From Robiginitalea sp. (lineage in GTDB: Bacteria; Bacteroidota; Bacteroidia; Flavobacteriales; Flavobacteriaceae), in NCBI GenBank assembly GCA_024638915.1, contig JAHEJJ010000022.1, forward strand, positions 1 to 35,094: 35,094 bases of DNA, written 5' to 3'. This document shows, one piece after another, positions 7,504 to 16,292 of this stretch. Every line of letters starts with the position of its first letter. The stretch's first letter is position 1. A program made the position numbers and the translations under genes. The notes under the pieces were generated by a model. The model had not been told where the DNA came from. It saw nothing but the letters and a program-made list of their open reading frames with translations, and did not search any database.

Positions 7504-8367
7504 ATGGCTGCAAAAGGGACCCTTATTCCTATTGGCGGAAACGAAGACAAAGGAATTGATATGGCGGAACAATATCATCTTGAATTCATACAGGAGAGTA
7601 TTTTATCGCGAGTGGTTCGAGAGGCCGGAGGCGAGAGCGCCAAAATAGTCATTATCCCCACAGCTTCCAGTATACCGGCAGAAGTGTCTGAAAACTATAT
7701 TCAGGCATTTGAAAAAATAGGATGTGCAGACTTGCATGTGATGGATCTCCGCAAAAGAGAACAGTCTGAGGATCCTGATAATATACGGCTGATGAAAAGC
7801 GTACAATGTGTCATGTTTTCAGGCGGTAACCAGTCCAAGATCACTAAATATATAGGCGGCACTCCTCTGCATCAGGTTTTAAAAGAGCGTTATAGAAAAG
7901 ACCGATTGGTTATTGCCGGCACCAGTGCAGGAGCGATGTGCATGTCTAAAGAAATGATTGCGGGTGGCAGCAGTCGGGAGTCGTTTATTAAGGGGGCCGT
8001 CAACATGGATAAAGGTCTGGGTTTTATACCGAATCTCACCATCGATTCTCATTTTATCAGACGGGGTCGCTTTGGACGGCTGGCGGAAGCGGTGGCCGAA
8101 TATCCAAAACTAATCGGTATCGGTTTGGCCGAAGATACCGGTCTGGTGATCAAAAAAGGAAAGATCTTTGAGGTGATCGGCTCCGGAATGGTCATTCTTT
8201 TTGATCCCAGGAAGCTGAAACACAATAACAGGGCAATTCTGGAAGAAGGTACGCCCATGTCACTTATCAATTTGAAGACCCATGTACTTGCCAATGGGGA
8301 CCGATTCAATATCAAGAAAGGAAAAGTAAAAGTACTACCTCTCGACGCACCCTTCCTGACCTCTTAG
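7504..8367 (+). CDS. cphB: Cyanophycinase, intracellular (peptidase family S51)
   Basis: 287 residues from the ATG at 7504; a GTG two codons upstream is also in frame but less likely. It is an exopeptidase that releases beta-Asp-Arg dipeptides from cyanophycin. The nucleophile is Ser141 in AGTSAGAM, and FSGGNQ at about 105-110 supplies the conserved Gln near the active site. DSHFIRRGRFGRL is the family's His/Arg segment. There is no signal peptide, so it should act on the cell's own reserve rather than on external polymer. It is divergent from cphA and shares its last bases with the convergent isoaspartyl peptidase gene. Confidence 0.95.
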   Translation: MAAKGTLIPIGGNEDKGIDMAEQYHLEFIQESILSRVVREAGGESAKIVIIPTASSIPAEVSENYIQAFEKIGCADLHVMDLRKREQSEDPDNIRLMKSVQCVMFSGGNQSKITKYIGGTPLHQVLKERYRKDRLVIAGTSAGAMCMSKEMIAGGSSRESFIKGAVNMDKGLGFIPNLTIDSHFIRRGRFGRLAEAVAEYPKLIGIGLAEDTGLVIKKGKIFEVIGSGMVILFDPRKLKHNNRAILEEGTPMSLINLKTHVLANGDRFNIKKGKVKVLPLDAPFLTS

Positions 8368-9308
8368 TCCTTATAGATCGATAACTGAAAAAGACCGTCA
8401 GAATCTCTGGCTGCACGATACATGCCTTCGGTATTGAAAGGCATGGTTAGCATTCCATGTCTGTCTACCGCAATGAGCCCACCGTCTCCACCAATTCGTG
8501 GCATACGATTATGTACCACTTCGAAGGCAGCTTTTTCTAATGCCAGCCCTTTATACTCCATCAGGCAAGATACATCGTAAGCTACTACCGCTCTTATGAA
8601 GTACTCCCCGCTTCCGGTGCAAGACACAGCACAGGTAGCGTTATTGGCGTAGTTTCCGCAACCGATCAGCGGGCTGTCGCCTATACGCCCATAACGTTTG
8701 TTGGTCATACCGCCGGTTGAAGTCGCTGCGGCTAAATTTCCCTGCTGGTCACAGGCAACCGCTCCCACCGTTCCAAATTTGGTGTCTTTTTTGAGGGAAT
8801 GATCCAGTTGGAACTGATCTGTATCTCTGATCTCCTGCCACTGCTGGTATCGAAACTCATCATAAAAGTATTCAGGATCTTTCAGCTCATATCCCAGCTT
8901 TTTAGCAAATTCCATGGCTCCTTCAGCTGCCAGCAATACGTGGTCGCTTCGCTCCATAATATCCCTGGCAAGAGAAATCGGATTTTTAATGCCGTTAATA
9001 AGGGCCACAGCCCCTGCCTTTAGATGATCTCCTTCCATAATGGCTGCATCCATTTCATGGGTGCCCCCAGCGGTAAAAACGCTGCCTTTTCCAGCATTGA
9101 AGAGGGTAGAGTCTTCCAGTATGCGAACCGCCAATTCAGTCGCATCAACGGCAGATTTACCCGAAAGCAATGCCTTATAGCCGGCATCGAGTGACTCCTG
9201 GAGTGCTTTTTTATATTCTGCTTCCTTAACAGGGGTCATCATGCCTTTTTTAAGAGTGCCTGCCCCTCCGTGTATGGCGATCGCGATTTTATTGCTCAGT
9301 TGCGCCAT
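8364..9308 (-). CDS. Isoaspartyl peptidase / L-asparaginase (plant-type, Ntn hydrolase)
   Basis: 314 residues. IHGGAGT at the N-terminus and the autocleavage site FGTVGAVACD with Thr180 as the future N-terminal nucleophile identify the plant-type asparaginase (IaaA/Ntn) family. STGGMTNKRYGRIGDSPLIG and CTGSGEYFIRA supply the substrate pocket. These enzymes hydrolyse beta-aspartyl dipeptides, and the product of the neighbouring cyanophycinase is beta-Asp-Arg, so it probably completes cyanophycin breakdown to Asp and Arg. No signal peptide is seen. The start overlaps the end of the YpdA-like gene by 20 bases, implying one transcript. The stop shares TTAG with the convergent cphB stop. Confidence 0.93.
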   Translation of the reverse strand: MAQLSNKIAIAIHGGAGTLKKGMMTPVKEAEYKKALQESLDAGYKALLSGKSAVDATELAVRILEDSTLFNAGKGSVFTAGGTHEMDAAIMEGDHLKAGAVALINGIKNPISLARDIMERSDHVLLAAEGAMEFAKKLGYELKDPEYFYDEFRYQQWQEIRDTDQFQLDHSLKKDTKFGTVGAVACDQQGNLAAATSTGGMTNKRYGRIGDSPLIGCGNYANNATCAVSCTGSGEYFIRAVVAYDVSCLMEYKGLALEKAAFEVVHNRMPRIGGDGGLIAVDRHGMLTMPFNTEGMYRAARDSDGLFQLSIYKD

Positions 9309-10293
9309 GCTCCAGATTCAGTTGTTTTTTATTTTTCGAAAGGATCGACTTAACGATGATCTTTGCATGTACCCTCGAATTTTCAATAAACCATTTATGG
9401 GTTTCCATACCACCACAAATCACCCCCGCAAGATAAAGGCCTTTAATATTGGTTTCCATGGTATCTTCATGATATGTCGGTAGCCTTTTTTCATCCTGGC
9501 TAAGATCTATCCCCAGTTTTTCAAGGAATTCAAAATTGGGCATATAGCCTGTAAGTGCCAAAACAAAATCGTTCTCCAGTGTGATCATTCCTTCAGGTGT
9601 TTCCACCTGTATTTCTTCTTCGCTGATCTCTGAAACATTTGAGTTGAAATAGGCTTTTATACTGCCTTCCTCAATCCGATTCAAAATGTCGGGGCGCACC
9701 CAATATTTTACCCTATTACCGATCTCTGGTTCCCTGATGATCATGGTAACTTCGGCTCCTTTTCGCCAACATTCAAGTGCTGCGTCTACGGCGGAATTAC
9801 TGGCGCCGATAACGGCGAGTTTCTGACTCGCGTAGTAATGTGGATCCTTGTAATAATGGGATACTTTGGGAAGATCTTCCCCTGGAATATTCAAAAGATT
9901 CGGAAGATCATAAAAGCCGGTAGCGACAATAATATTCGAAGCGGTGTATTTGTTTTTATCGGAGCGGATATAGAATTTATCAGCTGTTCGTTCAACGTCT
10001 TCAATTTTCTCGAATAGTTTGATTTTGAGCTTATTGGAAGTAACAATCCTTCTGTAGTATTCGAGCGATTCATTCCTCTTGGGTTTTGCCTCTTTACTTA
10101 TAAAGGGGATATCGTCGATTTCCAATCGTTCGGAAGATGAGAAGAACTGCATATTCACAGGATAGTTGAAAAGGGAATTGACTATAGTGCCTTTTTCAAT
10201 AATAAGGTAATCCAGCCCATTTTTCTTTGCCTCAAGGCCACAGGCTATACCGATCGGCCCTCCTCCTATAATTAAAACATCTAGTGTTTCCAT
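9289..10293 (-). CDS. ypdA: YpdA-family FAD/NAD(P)-dependent oxidoreductase
   Basis: 334 residues from the ATG at 10293. A longer frame would need a TTG start at 10320 that lies inside the likely promoter. An FAD-binding GGGPIG is at 10-15 after a beta strand, ATGFYDLP at 124-131, and the NAD(P)H-binding VIGASNSA at 161-168. The C-terminal GLYLAGVICGG is the second FAD contact. There is no CxxC redox pair, as in YpdA/Bdr enzymes, which reduce bacillithiol disulfide. The family call is good; use of bacillithiol here is inferred, since no bsh gene is in the window. It is the first gene before the isoaspartyl peptidase. Confidence 0.83.
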   Translation of the reverse strand: METLDVLIIGGGPIGIACGLEAKKNGLDYLIIEKGTIVNSLFNYPVNMQFFSSSERLEIDDIPFISKEAKPKRNESLEYYRRIVTSNKLKIKLFEKIEDVERTADKFYIRSDKNKYTASNIIVATGFYDLPNLLNIPGEDLPKVSHYYKDPHYYASQKLAVIGASNSAVDAALECWRKGAEVTMIIREPEIGNRVKYWVRPDILNRIEEGSIKAYFNSNVSEISEEEIQVETPEGMITLENDFVLALTGYMPNFEFLEKLGIDLSQDEKRLPTYHEDTMETNIKGLYLAGVICGGMETHKWFIENSRVHAKIIVKSILSKNKKQLNLEHGATEQ

Positions 10294-10306
10294 AATTTCT
10301 AACAAG

Positions 10307-10314
10307 GTGTAAAA
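10307..10314 (-). promoter_or_regulatory. Possible -7 element of the ypdA transcript
   Basis: TACTTTTA on the minus strand differs from TAnnTTTG only in the last base. It sits about 14 bases before the ATG at 10293, with TTC 19 bases upstream in place of TTG. It argues against the upstream TTG start. Confidence 0.35.
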
Positions 10315-10425
10315 GTACAACAGAAATTGGTATCGGGAAAAATATCAAGACGCTAGAATGAGCGATAATACTTTTACACTATTAGGGTATTCAAGCTAGT
10401 TGGAATATGATTTTTATCATTCTTT

Positions 10426-10445
10426 TTCCGTTACAAGAAACGGAA
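10426..10445. repeat. Inverted repeat upstream of the CBS gene
   Basis: TTCCGTT (10426-10432) and AACGGAA (10439-10445) form a 7-bp inverted repeat with a 6-base loop, 33 bases before the CBS start codon. It could be an operator or a leader hairpin; no further support. Confidence 0.3.
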
Positions 10446-10478
10446 CTTTAGTTCGCGATAATTAAAAAACTTCACGTT

Positions 10479-10904
10479 ATGAACGTTCAGATAGAAGTTC
10501 CGGTTTCAACCATCATGACAAAAGATCTTATCACTGTCGGGGTTAAAGATGGTCTTGATAAGGCAGAACACCTGTTGAAAAAATATAAGATCAGGCATAT
10601 ACCAGTAGTTGAGGGTCAAAAGATTAAAGGCATGTTGAGCATTAACGATATCCTGAGGATCAGTTTTGCCGATGGCGCCTTTCGGGAGGAGGAAGATGTT
10701 TCTTCGTCTATTTACGAGATGTTCACGGTAAAAAGCCTGATGCGCAGCAAACTCGAGACAGTGAGTTCTGTAAATACCATAAAGGAAGTGGCTGAGAAAT
10801 TCGTCGAAAGCGAGTATCATTCTCTTCCGGTGGTAGATAATGATGTACTGGTAGGGATGGTCACCACCACCGACCTTCTTAAGTATTTACTCCACAACCA
10901 TTAG
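10479..10904 (+). CDS. Tandem CBS-domain protein
   Basis: 141 residues, almost entirely a pair of CBS domains (about 8-60 and 78-138). VSTIMTKDLITVG opens the first; IPVVEGQKIKGMLSINDIL and LPVVDNDVLVGMVTTTDLL are the conserved strand-turn-helix endings of each repeat. Such pairs form a Bateman module that binds adenosine nucleotides or S-adenosylmethionine and usually senses energy state. There is no attached enzyme or transporter, no signal peptide and no membrane helix, so it presumably regulates a partner encoded elsewhere. The stop shares TTAG with the convergent rpe gene. Confidence 0.9.
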   Translation: MNVQIEVPVSTIMTKDLITVGVKDGLDKAEHLLKKYKIRHIPVVEGQKIKGMLSINDILRISFADGAFREEEDVSSSIYEMFTVKSLMRSKLETVSSVNTIKEVAEKFVESEYHSLPVVDNDVLVGMVTTTDLLKYLLHNH

Positions 10905-11563
10905 GTAAGGCTCACGGCTGACAGCTCGGCGATGGTCTGTCGCGGATCTGCTGAATTGAAAACAAAACTGCCGGCAACAAGAACATCGGCCCCTGTTTCA
11001 ATGAGCTTACCGGCGTTATTGGCATTTACCCCACCATCGATCTCTATAAGAGCGTCTGAATTCTTTTTCAGAATAAGTTTTTTCAATTTACGCACTTTGT
11101 CATACGTATTTTCGATAAACGACTGTCCGCCGTAACCAGGATTAACGCTCATCACGCAAACCAGGTCGATCTCACGGATAATATCGGTAAGTACCCGTAC
11201 CGGCGTGTGCGGGTTAAGCGCCACTCCAGCTTTCATTCCTTTAGCTTTAATGGCTTGAATTGTACGATGAAGATGTGTGCATGCCTCAAAATGAACGGTG
11301 AGGATCTGTGCGCCCAATTCGGCAAATTTATCGATATATCGATCGGGTTCAACGATCATCAGGTGGACGTCGAGCGGTTTGGTAGCATGGTTTGAGATTA
11401 CTTTTAGAACCGGCATTCCAAAAGATATATTCGGCACGAAAACACCATCCATGATGTCGATATGGTGCCAATCAGCTTCGCTCTGATTCACCATTTCAAC
11501 ATCTCGTTGAAGGTTGCCAAAATCGGCAGCCAGTAGTGATGGGGCAATTTTAAATTCCTTCAT
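10901..11563 (-). CDS. rpe: Ribulose-phosphate 3-epimerase
   Basis: 220 residues, normal length. It interconverts ribulose 5-phosphate and xylulose 5-phosphate in the pentose phosphate pathway. APSLLAADF (Ser9), HIDIMDG with His34, Asp36 and Met38, DVHLMI with His67, MSVNPGYGGQSF at about 138-149, and EIDGGV with Asp176 give the full metal and catalytic set of the TIM-barrel epimerase. It has its own perfect -7 box at 11588-11595. It is convergent with the CBS gene. Confidence 0.97.
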   Translation of the reverse strand: MKEFKIAPSLLAADFGNLQRDVEMVNQSEADWHHIDIMDGVFVPNISFGMPVLKVISNHATKPLDVHLMIVEPDRYIDKFAELGAQILTVHFEACTHLHRTIQAIKAKGMKAGVALNPHTPVRVLTDIIREIDLVCVMSVNPGYGGQSFIENTYDKVRKLKKLILKKNSDALIEIDGGVNANNAGKLIETGADVLVAGSFVFNSADPRQTIAELSAVSLT

Positions 11564-11587
11564 AGATCCAGAACTATTATGTTATGT

Positions 11588-11595
11588 CAAAATTA
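11588..11595 (-). promoter_or_regulatory. -7 promoter element of rpe
   Basis: TAATTTTG on the minus strand, a perfect TAnnTTTG box, 25 bases before the rpe ATG. No clear TTG at 17-23 bases upstream. Confidence 0.5.
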
Positions 11596-11691
11596 ATCAA
11601 TTGAAAGGAATTGCAGGAAACACATATTGCCTATTGATCTCAAAGAGCCCTCAGATTTCTCAAACCGTCACTCGCACGGGGTCTAATTTCT

Positions 11692-11699
11692 TATATTTG
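11692..11699 (+). promoter_or_regulatory. -7 promoter element of the TIM-barrel lipoprotein gene
   Basis: TATATTTG, a perfect TAnnTTTG box, ends one base before an in-frame ATG at 11701. A transcript from it would start near 11706 and so excludes that ATG, leaving the one at 11725. Confidence 0.5.
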
Positions 11700-11724
11700 A
11701 ATGATAACCAGCAAAATACATATT

Positions 11725-12684
11725 ATGGACAGGCGTCATTTTGTGAGCGGACTTACCGCTCTGGGCCTAGGAACTTCCATTGCAGGATGCACTCCAGCAA
11801 CCAAATCAGGTAAAGGCCAGGCTGAATCTAAGGTCAACATAAAACAAAATCCTATAGGAGTTTCTACCTATTCCTTTTGGCAGTTCAACGGTCCAAAGGA
11901 GGAATCCTCTATCGAGAATTGTATCGAAAAAGCAGCAGCAATGGGTTTCGACGGCATAGAATTTCTGCTGGTGCAAATGGCTTCGGAAGAGAATTCATAT
12001 CTGCAGGCCCTCAAACGGAGGGCGTATCATGCCGGTCTCGATATCATGGGGTTTTCTACCCACCAGGGATTTGTGAATCCTTCGATAGATTACAGGAATG
12101 AGAATATCGCGCTTACCATCCATCAGATAGAGTTGGCCTATACGCTTGGAATTCCCACCATGAGGATCAATACCGGACGCTGGGGTACTTCTAAAGACTT
12201 TGATGCCCTAATGGCCAATAAAGGAGTAGAACCGGCGCTTGAGGGGTATTCCGATGAAGATGGATTTGCCTGGGTGATCGATGCCATCGAAAAATGTTTA
12301 CCAGTGGCAGAAAAATGTGGTGTAGTATTAGGCTTGGAAAACCATTGGGGACTGGGCAGGACAGCTGCCGGAGTAAAACGAATTGTGGATAGAATAAACA
12401 GTCCCTGGCTGCAGGTCACTCTCGATACCGGAAACTTCCTTGAAGACAGAGACCAGCAGCTTTCGATGTTAGCGCCACAGGCCTGTCTGATTCAGGCCAA
12501 AACCTATTATGGGGGAGGCAAGTGGTATACTCTTGATATAGATTATCCCAAGATAGGGCAGATGATGCGCGACCTCAACTACAGAGGTTATATATCTCTC
12601 GAATTTGAGGGGAATGAATCTCCTGATACTGCGGTGCCTAAAAGCCTTGAACTCCTCAGGGAGAACTTCTACTATGAGTTGTAG
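11725..12684 (+). CDS. Tat-exported lipoprotein with sugar phosphate isomerase/epimerase-like TIM barrel
   Basis: 319 residues from the ATG at 11725. The N-terminus DRRHFV followed by a weakly hydrophobic stretch is a twin-arginine signal, and SIAGC gives a lipobox with Cys22, so the protein should be folded before export and lipid-anchored. The rest is an AP-endonuclease-family-2 (xylose isomerase-like) barrel: MGFDGIEFLL, LGLENHWGLGR, VTLDTGNFLED, IQAKTYYGG and YISLEFEGNE place the acidic and His residues that usually bind one divalent metal. Members act on sugars, inositols or 3-keto-sugars; the substrate is unknown here. A bidirectional terminator follows. Confidence 0.85.
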   Translation: MDRRHFVSGLTALGLGTSIAGCTPATKSGKGQAESKVNIKQNPIGVSTYSFWQFNGPKEESSIENCIEKAAAMGFDGIEFLLVQMASEENSYLQALKRRAYHAGLDIMGFSTHQGFVNPSIDYRNENIALTIHQIELAYTLGIPTMRINTGRWGTSKDFDALMANKGVEPALEGYSDEDGFAWVIDAIEKCLPVAEKCGVVLGLENHWGLGRTAAGVKRIVDRINSPWLQVTLDTGNFLEDRDQQLSMLAPQACLIQAKTYYGGGKWYTLDIDYPKIGQMMRDLNYRGYISLEFEGNESPDTAVPKSLELLRENFYYEL

Positions 12685-12731
12685 GGGGATAAAAATTTTG
12701 GCTAAAAAGAGGGAGGATTACTTCCATGAAA

Positions 12732-12756
12732 AAACTCCGGTAATCAGCCGGAGTTT
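12732..12756. terminator. Bidirectional terminator between the TIM-barrel gene and rpoD
   Basis: A 9-bp stem (12732-12740 with 12748-12756) with a 7-base loop. On the minus strand the stem runs into six T, so it should end the rpoD transcript well; on the plus strand the T run is shorter. Confidence 0.75.
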
Positions 12757-12873
12757 ATTCATCAATCAAAAAACGAACAGTCATGATTAACTGTTACTAA
12801 GGTAAAACAAGGTACAATTTATATACCAGATTTCCAATTTAAGGTATATTTAACGTCCTTGTAGTTCCGGGTC

Positions 12874-13737
12874 TTAACCCAGATATGTTTTTAGAATCTT
12901 ACTTCTAGAGGTATGTTTCAACCTCCGGATCGCCTTTTCTTTGATTTGACGTACGCGTTCGCGCGTAAGATCGAAAGTTTCACCGATTTCTTCAAGGGTC
13001 ATCGAATGCTGACCTGCGAGCCCAAAATACAGTCGAATTACATCGGCCTCACGAGGCGTAAGTGTTTCCAGAGCTCGCTCGATTTCGGTTCTCAACGATT
13101 CGTGCAACAACTCCTTGTCGGGATTTGGAGACTCACCGCTACGCAGCACATCGTAGAGGTTAGAATCTTCACCGTCGATGAGCGGTGCATCCATAGATAC
13201 ATGACGCCCTGAGTTCTTGAGTGATTGCTTTACATCTTCAATGGTCATATCGAGTTCCTTGGCGATCTCCTCTGCAGAAGGTATACGTTCGTGTGCCTGC
13301 TCCAGGAAAGCGAAGGTTTTGTTGATCTTATTGATCGAACCGATTTTATTCAAAGGCAGCCGTACTATACGCGATTGTTCGGCAAGTGCCTGAAGTATCG
13401 ATTGTCGTATCCACCATACCGCATAGGAAATGAATTTAAATCCTCTGGTTTCATCGAAGCGTTGTGCGGCTTTGATGAGCCCCAGGTTTCCCTCATTGAT
13501 CAGATCGGGTAAGGTGAGACCCTGATTTTGATATTGCTTGGCAACAGATACCACAAACCTCAGGTTAGCCTTCGTGAGTTTTTCAAGCGCAGACTGATCG
13601 CCGGCTTTAATACGCTGGGCCAATTCTACTTCCTCATCGGCGGTGATAAGGTCAACCTTACCGATTTCCTGTAGGTACTTATCCAGGGAAGCGGTTTCCC
13701 TATTGGTTACCTGTTTTGTAATTTTTAACTGTCTCAT
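12874..13737 (-). CDS. rpoD: Primary sigma factor RpoD, short Bacteroidetes type
   Basis: 287 residues, about half the length of the E. coli protein, because region 1.1 and the non-conserved region are absent; this is the usual form in Bacteroidetes. Region 1.2 begins [11 protein letters not shown] at 16-26. Region 2 covers about 55-125, with [10 protein letters not shown] and [11 protein letters not shown] for core binding and -10 melting. Region 3 includes [14 protein letters not shown] at 151-164. Region 4, with [15 protein letters not shown] and [16 protein letters not shown], recognises the -33 element. It directs transcription from the TAnnTTTG promoters seen all over this window. Transcription ends at the hairpin at 12732-12756. 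Confidence 0.96.
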   Translation of the reverse strand: MRQLKITKQVTNRETASLDKYLQEIGKVDLITADEEVELAQRIKAGDQSALEKLTKANLRFVVSVAKQYQNQGLTLPDLINEGNLGLIKAAQRFDETRGFKFISYAVWWIRQSILQALAEQSRIVRLPLNKIGSINKINKTFAFLEQAHERIPSAEEIAKELDMTIEDVKQSLKNSGRHVSMDAPLIDGEDSNLYDVLRSGESPNPDKELLHESLRTEIERALETLTPREADVIRLYFGLAGQHSMTLEEIGETFDLTRERVRQIKEKAIRRLKHTSRSKILKTYLG

Positions 13738-13854
13738 CTAATTTGCTTTCTATACTAAGTTCATGAATCTGGACTGCACTTACTTATACGTAAAAAATTA
13801 ACAAATGTTACATATAGAGCAGGAAATTTCGATAATAATGTTAATAAACACGAA

Positions 13855-13878
13855 AAAACCCCTAAAAATAGGGGTTTT
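13855..13878 (-). terminator. Rho-independent terminator of pnp
   Basis: A 10-bp stem (13855-13864 with 13869-13878) with a 4-base loop and a T-rich tail on the minus strand, 22 bases after the pnp stop. Confidence 0.85.
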
Positions 13879-13900
13879 AGACATGTGTTATATATATGAC

Positions 13901-16099
13901 TTAGTCTCGCCTTTGTTTCTGACGACGTTTAAAACCGCCATTGCGATCACCTCTTGGTGGTCGTTCCTTATAACCTTCCGGTTTTGGTTGCAGGGCCTTA
14001 AGCGATACTTTTTCCTTTCGGGTCCTTGGATCGACACCAAAATACTTCACGTCGATTTTATCACCGAGGTTTAGCACATCGGTCACCTTATCGGTCCGTT
14101 CCCATGCCATTTCAGAAACATGTAGCAAAATTTCGTTCCCAGGCGCTTCAATATATTCTACGACGGCACCAAAATCGAGGATCTTGATGACCTTTACCTC
14201 GTATATGCTGCCTACTTCTGGTTTGAAAGTAATGCTGTCTATTTTGGCCAAAACTTTATCGATTCCATCCTGATCGGTACCCAGGATCTCAACGATTCCT
14301 TCTTCGGTCACAGGATCTTCATTGATCACAATTGTGGTTTTGGTTTCTTTCTGAAGTTCCTGGATCACTTTACCTCCAGGTCCGATCAGCGCTCCAATAT
14401 ATTCTCCAGGAATTGTTGTGGTAACCATTTTAGGAGCATGCGGCTTAACGTCACCTCTTGGCGCATCGATAGCTTCTATCAATTTACCGAGAATATGAAG
14501 TCGGCCTTCCTTTGCCTGATTCAAGGCTTTTACCAGAATCTCGTAAGACAGGCCTTTTACTTTGATGTCCATCTGGCAGGCTGTAATGCCATCCGCAGTA
14601 CCTGTTACTTTAAAATCCATATCCCCCAGGTGATCTTCATCACCGAGTATATCGGAGAGGATCGCATATTTATCTGAATCCGCATCGCTGATTAGACCCA
14701 TGGCAATCCCGGAAACAGGTTTTTTTAACTGAACTCCGGCATCCATCAGTGCCATCGTACCGGAACAAACGGTGGCCATAGAAGAAGAACCATTACTTTC
14801 CAATACTTCAGAGACCACCCTTACAGTATAAGGACAATCCTCGGGGATCATTCCCTTAAGTGCTCTCTGGGCTAAATTCCCGTGACCTATTTCCCGGCGT
14901 GAAGTCCCTCGGATGGGCCTCGCTTCGCCAGTGGAGAACGGTGGAAAATTATAGTGCAGATAGAATGTCTCTTCCCCCTCAAAAGATGGCATATCGATCT
15001 GATTTGCTTCTCTTGAAGTTCCGAGGGTAACGGTCGCTAACGCCTGAGTTTCTCCTCGTGTGAAAATGGAAGAGCCGTGGGTTGAAGGCAGATAATCTAC
15101 CTCGCACCAGATAGGGCGTATTTCATTGGTTTTTCTACCATCAAGACGGAGTCCCTTGTTCAGAGTCAGATCTCTAACGGCCGCTTTTTCGGCTTTGTAA
15201 TAATATTTAGAAATCAAATCCCCTTTTTCTTCCAGTTCTTCTTCCGAATATCCGGCCTTCACTTCATCTTTGATCTCTGAAAAGGCCGCACTTCGTTCTT
15301 GTTTTGCAGAGCCTGCTTCAGCTACAGAATAGACTTTGTCATAAACCAATTCGTGTATTTTAGAGGCAAGGTCTTCATCTTCGGCTTCTGTATCGTATTC
15401 CCGTACTTCTTTTCTGCCCGCAGCATCTGCCAACCTTTCTTGTGCAGCACACTGAATTTTAACGGCTTCATGAGCAAATTTGATCGCTTCTACCATCTCT
15501 TCTTCAGAGATTTCACCCATTTCACCTTCTACCATCATAACGGAATCGGCTGAAGCACCGATTACCATATCGATATCCGATTCTGCCAGTTGAGCCCGTG
15601 TAGGATTGATGACAAATTCACCGTTTACCCGACCTACACGCACTTCAGAGATCGCGCATTCAAAGGGAAAATCAGAAAGCTGAATAGCCGCCGAAGCTGC
15701 AAGTCCTGCCATGGCATCGGGCATAACATCTTCGTCGTGAGACATCAGTTGAATCATCACCTGAGTCTCGGCATGATAGTCTTTTGGGAAGAGTGGCCTT
15801 AAAACACGATCCACCAATCGCATCGTTAGTATTTCTCCATCGCTTGGCCTGGCTTCTCTTTTAAAGAAACCGCCTGGATAACGACCGGAAGCGGCAAATT
15901 TTTCGCGATAATCTACAGTGAGTGGCAAAAAATCCACATCACTGGCTTTGTAGTTCGATACGACTGTACACAAGAGCATACATTTGCCGGATTGAACTAC
16001 AACGGATCCATGGGCCTGTTTAGCCAATTTACCCGTTTCGATAGAGATTTCCCTACCGTCACCGAGGTCAATGACCTCTTTAAATGTTTTTGGAATCAT
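13901..16099 (-). CDS. pnp: Polyribonucleotide nucleotidyltransferase (PNPase)
   Basis: 732 residues, full length. It degrades RNA 3' to 5' with phosphate. The first RNase PH domain covers about 5-145, with [13 protein letters not shown] at 78-90; the all-helical linker lies at about 240-310. The catalytic second RNase PH domain covers about 315-545, with ESNGSSSMA at 434-442 and [16 protein letters not shown] holding the catalytic Asp residues. The KH domain has IGPGGK at 572-577, and S1 covers about 629-703. A short Arg/Gly-rich basic tail ends the protein and may add RNA affinity. It lies downstream of rpsO, the order also found in E. coli. Confidence 0.97.
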   Translation of the reverse strand: MIPKTFKEVIDLGDGREISIETGKLAKQAHGSVVVQSGKCMLLCTVVSNYKASDVDFLPLTVDYREKFAASGRYPGGFFKREARPSDGEILTMRLVDRVLRPLFPKDYHAETQVMIQLMSHDEDVMPDAMAGLAASAAIQLSDFPFECAISEVRVGRVNGEFVINPTRAQLAESDIDMVIGASADSVMMVEGEMGEISEEEMVEAIKFAHEAVKIQCAAQERLADAAGRKEVREYDTEAEDEDLASKIHELVYDKVYSVAEAGSAKQERSAAFSEIKDEVKAGYSEEELEEKGDLISKYYYKAEKAAVRDLTLNKGLRLDGRKTNEIRPIWCEVDYLPSTHGSSIFTRGETQALATVTLGTSREANQIDMPSFEGEETFYLHYNFPPFSTGEARPIRGTSRREIGHGNLAQRALKGMIPEDCPYTVRVVSEVLESNGSSSMATVCSGTMALMDAGVQLKKPVSGIAMGLISDADSDKYAILSDILGDEDHLGDMDFKVTGTADGITACQMDIKVKGLSYEILVKALNQAKEGRLHILGKLIEAIDAPRGDVKPHAPKMVTTTIPGEYIGALIGPGGKVIQELQKETKTTIVINEDPVTEEGIVEILGTDQDGIDKVLAKIDSITFKPEVGSIYEVKVIKILDFGAVVEYIEAPGNEILLHVSEMAWERTDKVTDVLNLGDKIDVKYFGVDPRTRKEKVSLKALQPKPEGYKERPPRGDRNGGFKRRQKQRRD

Positions 16100-16140
16100 A
16101 GAAATTAATTAAGATCCACGCTTTATTGCGGGACTTGTTA

Positions 16141-16176
16141 AACAATGGTCTGCCCTTTCGTCATAGGGCCTTTGTT
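16141..16176 (-). promoter_or_regulatory. Hairpin in the pnp leader
   Basis: GCCCT/AGGGC (16152-16156 with 16165-16169) is extended by outer complementary bases AACAA/TTGTT (16141-16145 with 16172-16176). It lies between the rpsO terminator and the pnp start. In E. coli, pnp autoregulation uses a leader stem cut by RNase III; a similar role here is inference only. Confidence 0.35.
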
Positions 16177-16263
16177 GTGTTGTTGAAGGTTGTCGACCAA
16201 TGAAAAACCGAGTGTAAGCTTTTTGCTTTGGCTCCGTACATTAGAGGAGCGGGAAATATGAAA

Positions 16264-16288
16264 AATGGGGAAGCCTGGCTTCCCCATT
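16264..16288 (-). terminator. Terminator or attenuator between rpsO and pnp
   Basis: A 10-bp stem (16264-16273 with 16279-16288) with a 5-base loop, followed by a T run on the minus strand, begins 4 bases after the rpsO stop. It should end most rpsO transcripts and may let some read through to pnp. Confidence 0.8.
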
Positions 16289-16292
16289 ACTA

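Noticed and set aside
9309-10320. Longer YpdA start at 10320
   Set aside because: It would need a TTG start, and its first codons coincide with a near-perfect -7 box; the ATG at 10293 sits right before the FAD-binding strand.
12862-12873. Short GGGT/ACCC hairpin next to the rpoD stop
   Set aside because: Only four base pairs and no T run; the stronger hairpin at 12732-12756 explains termination.
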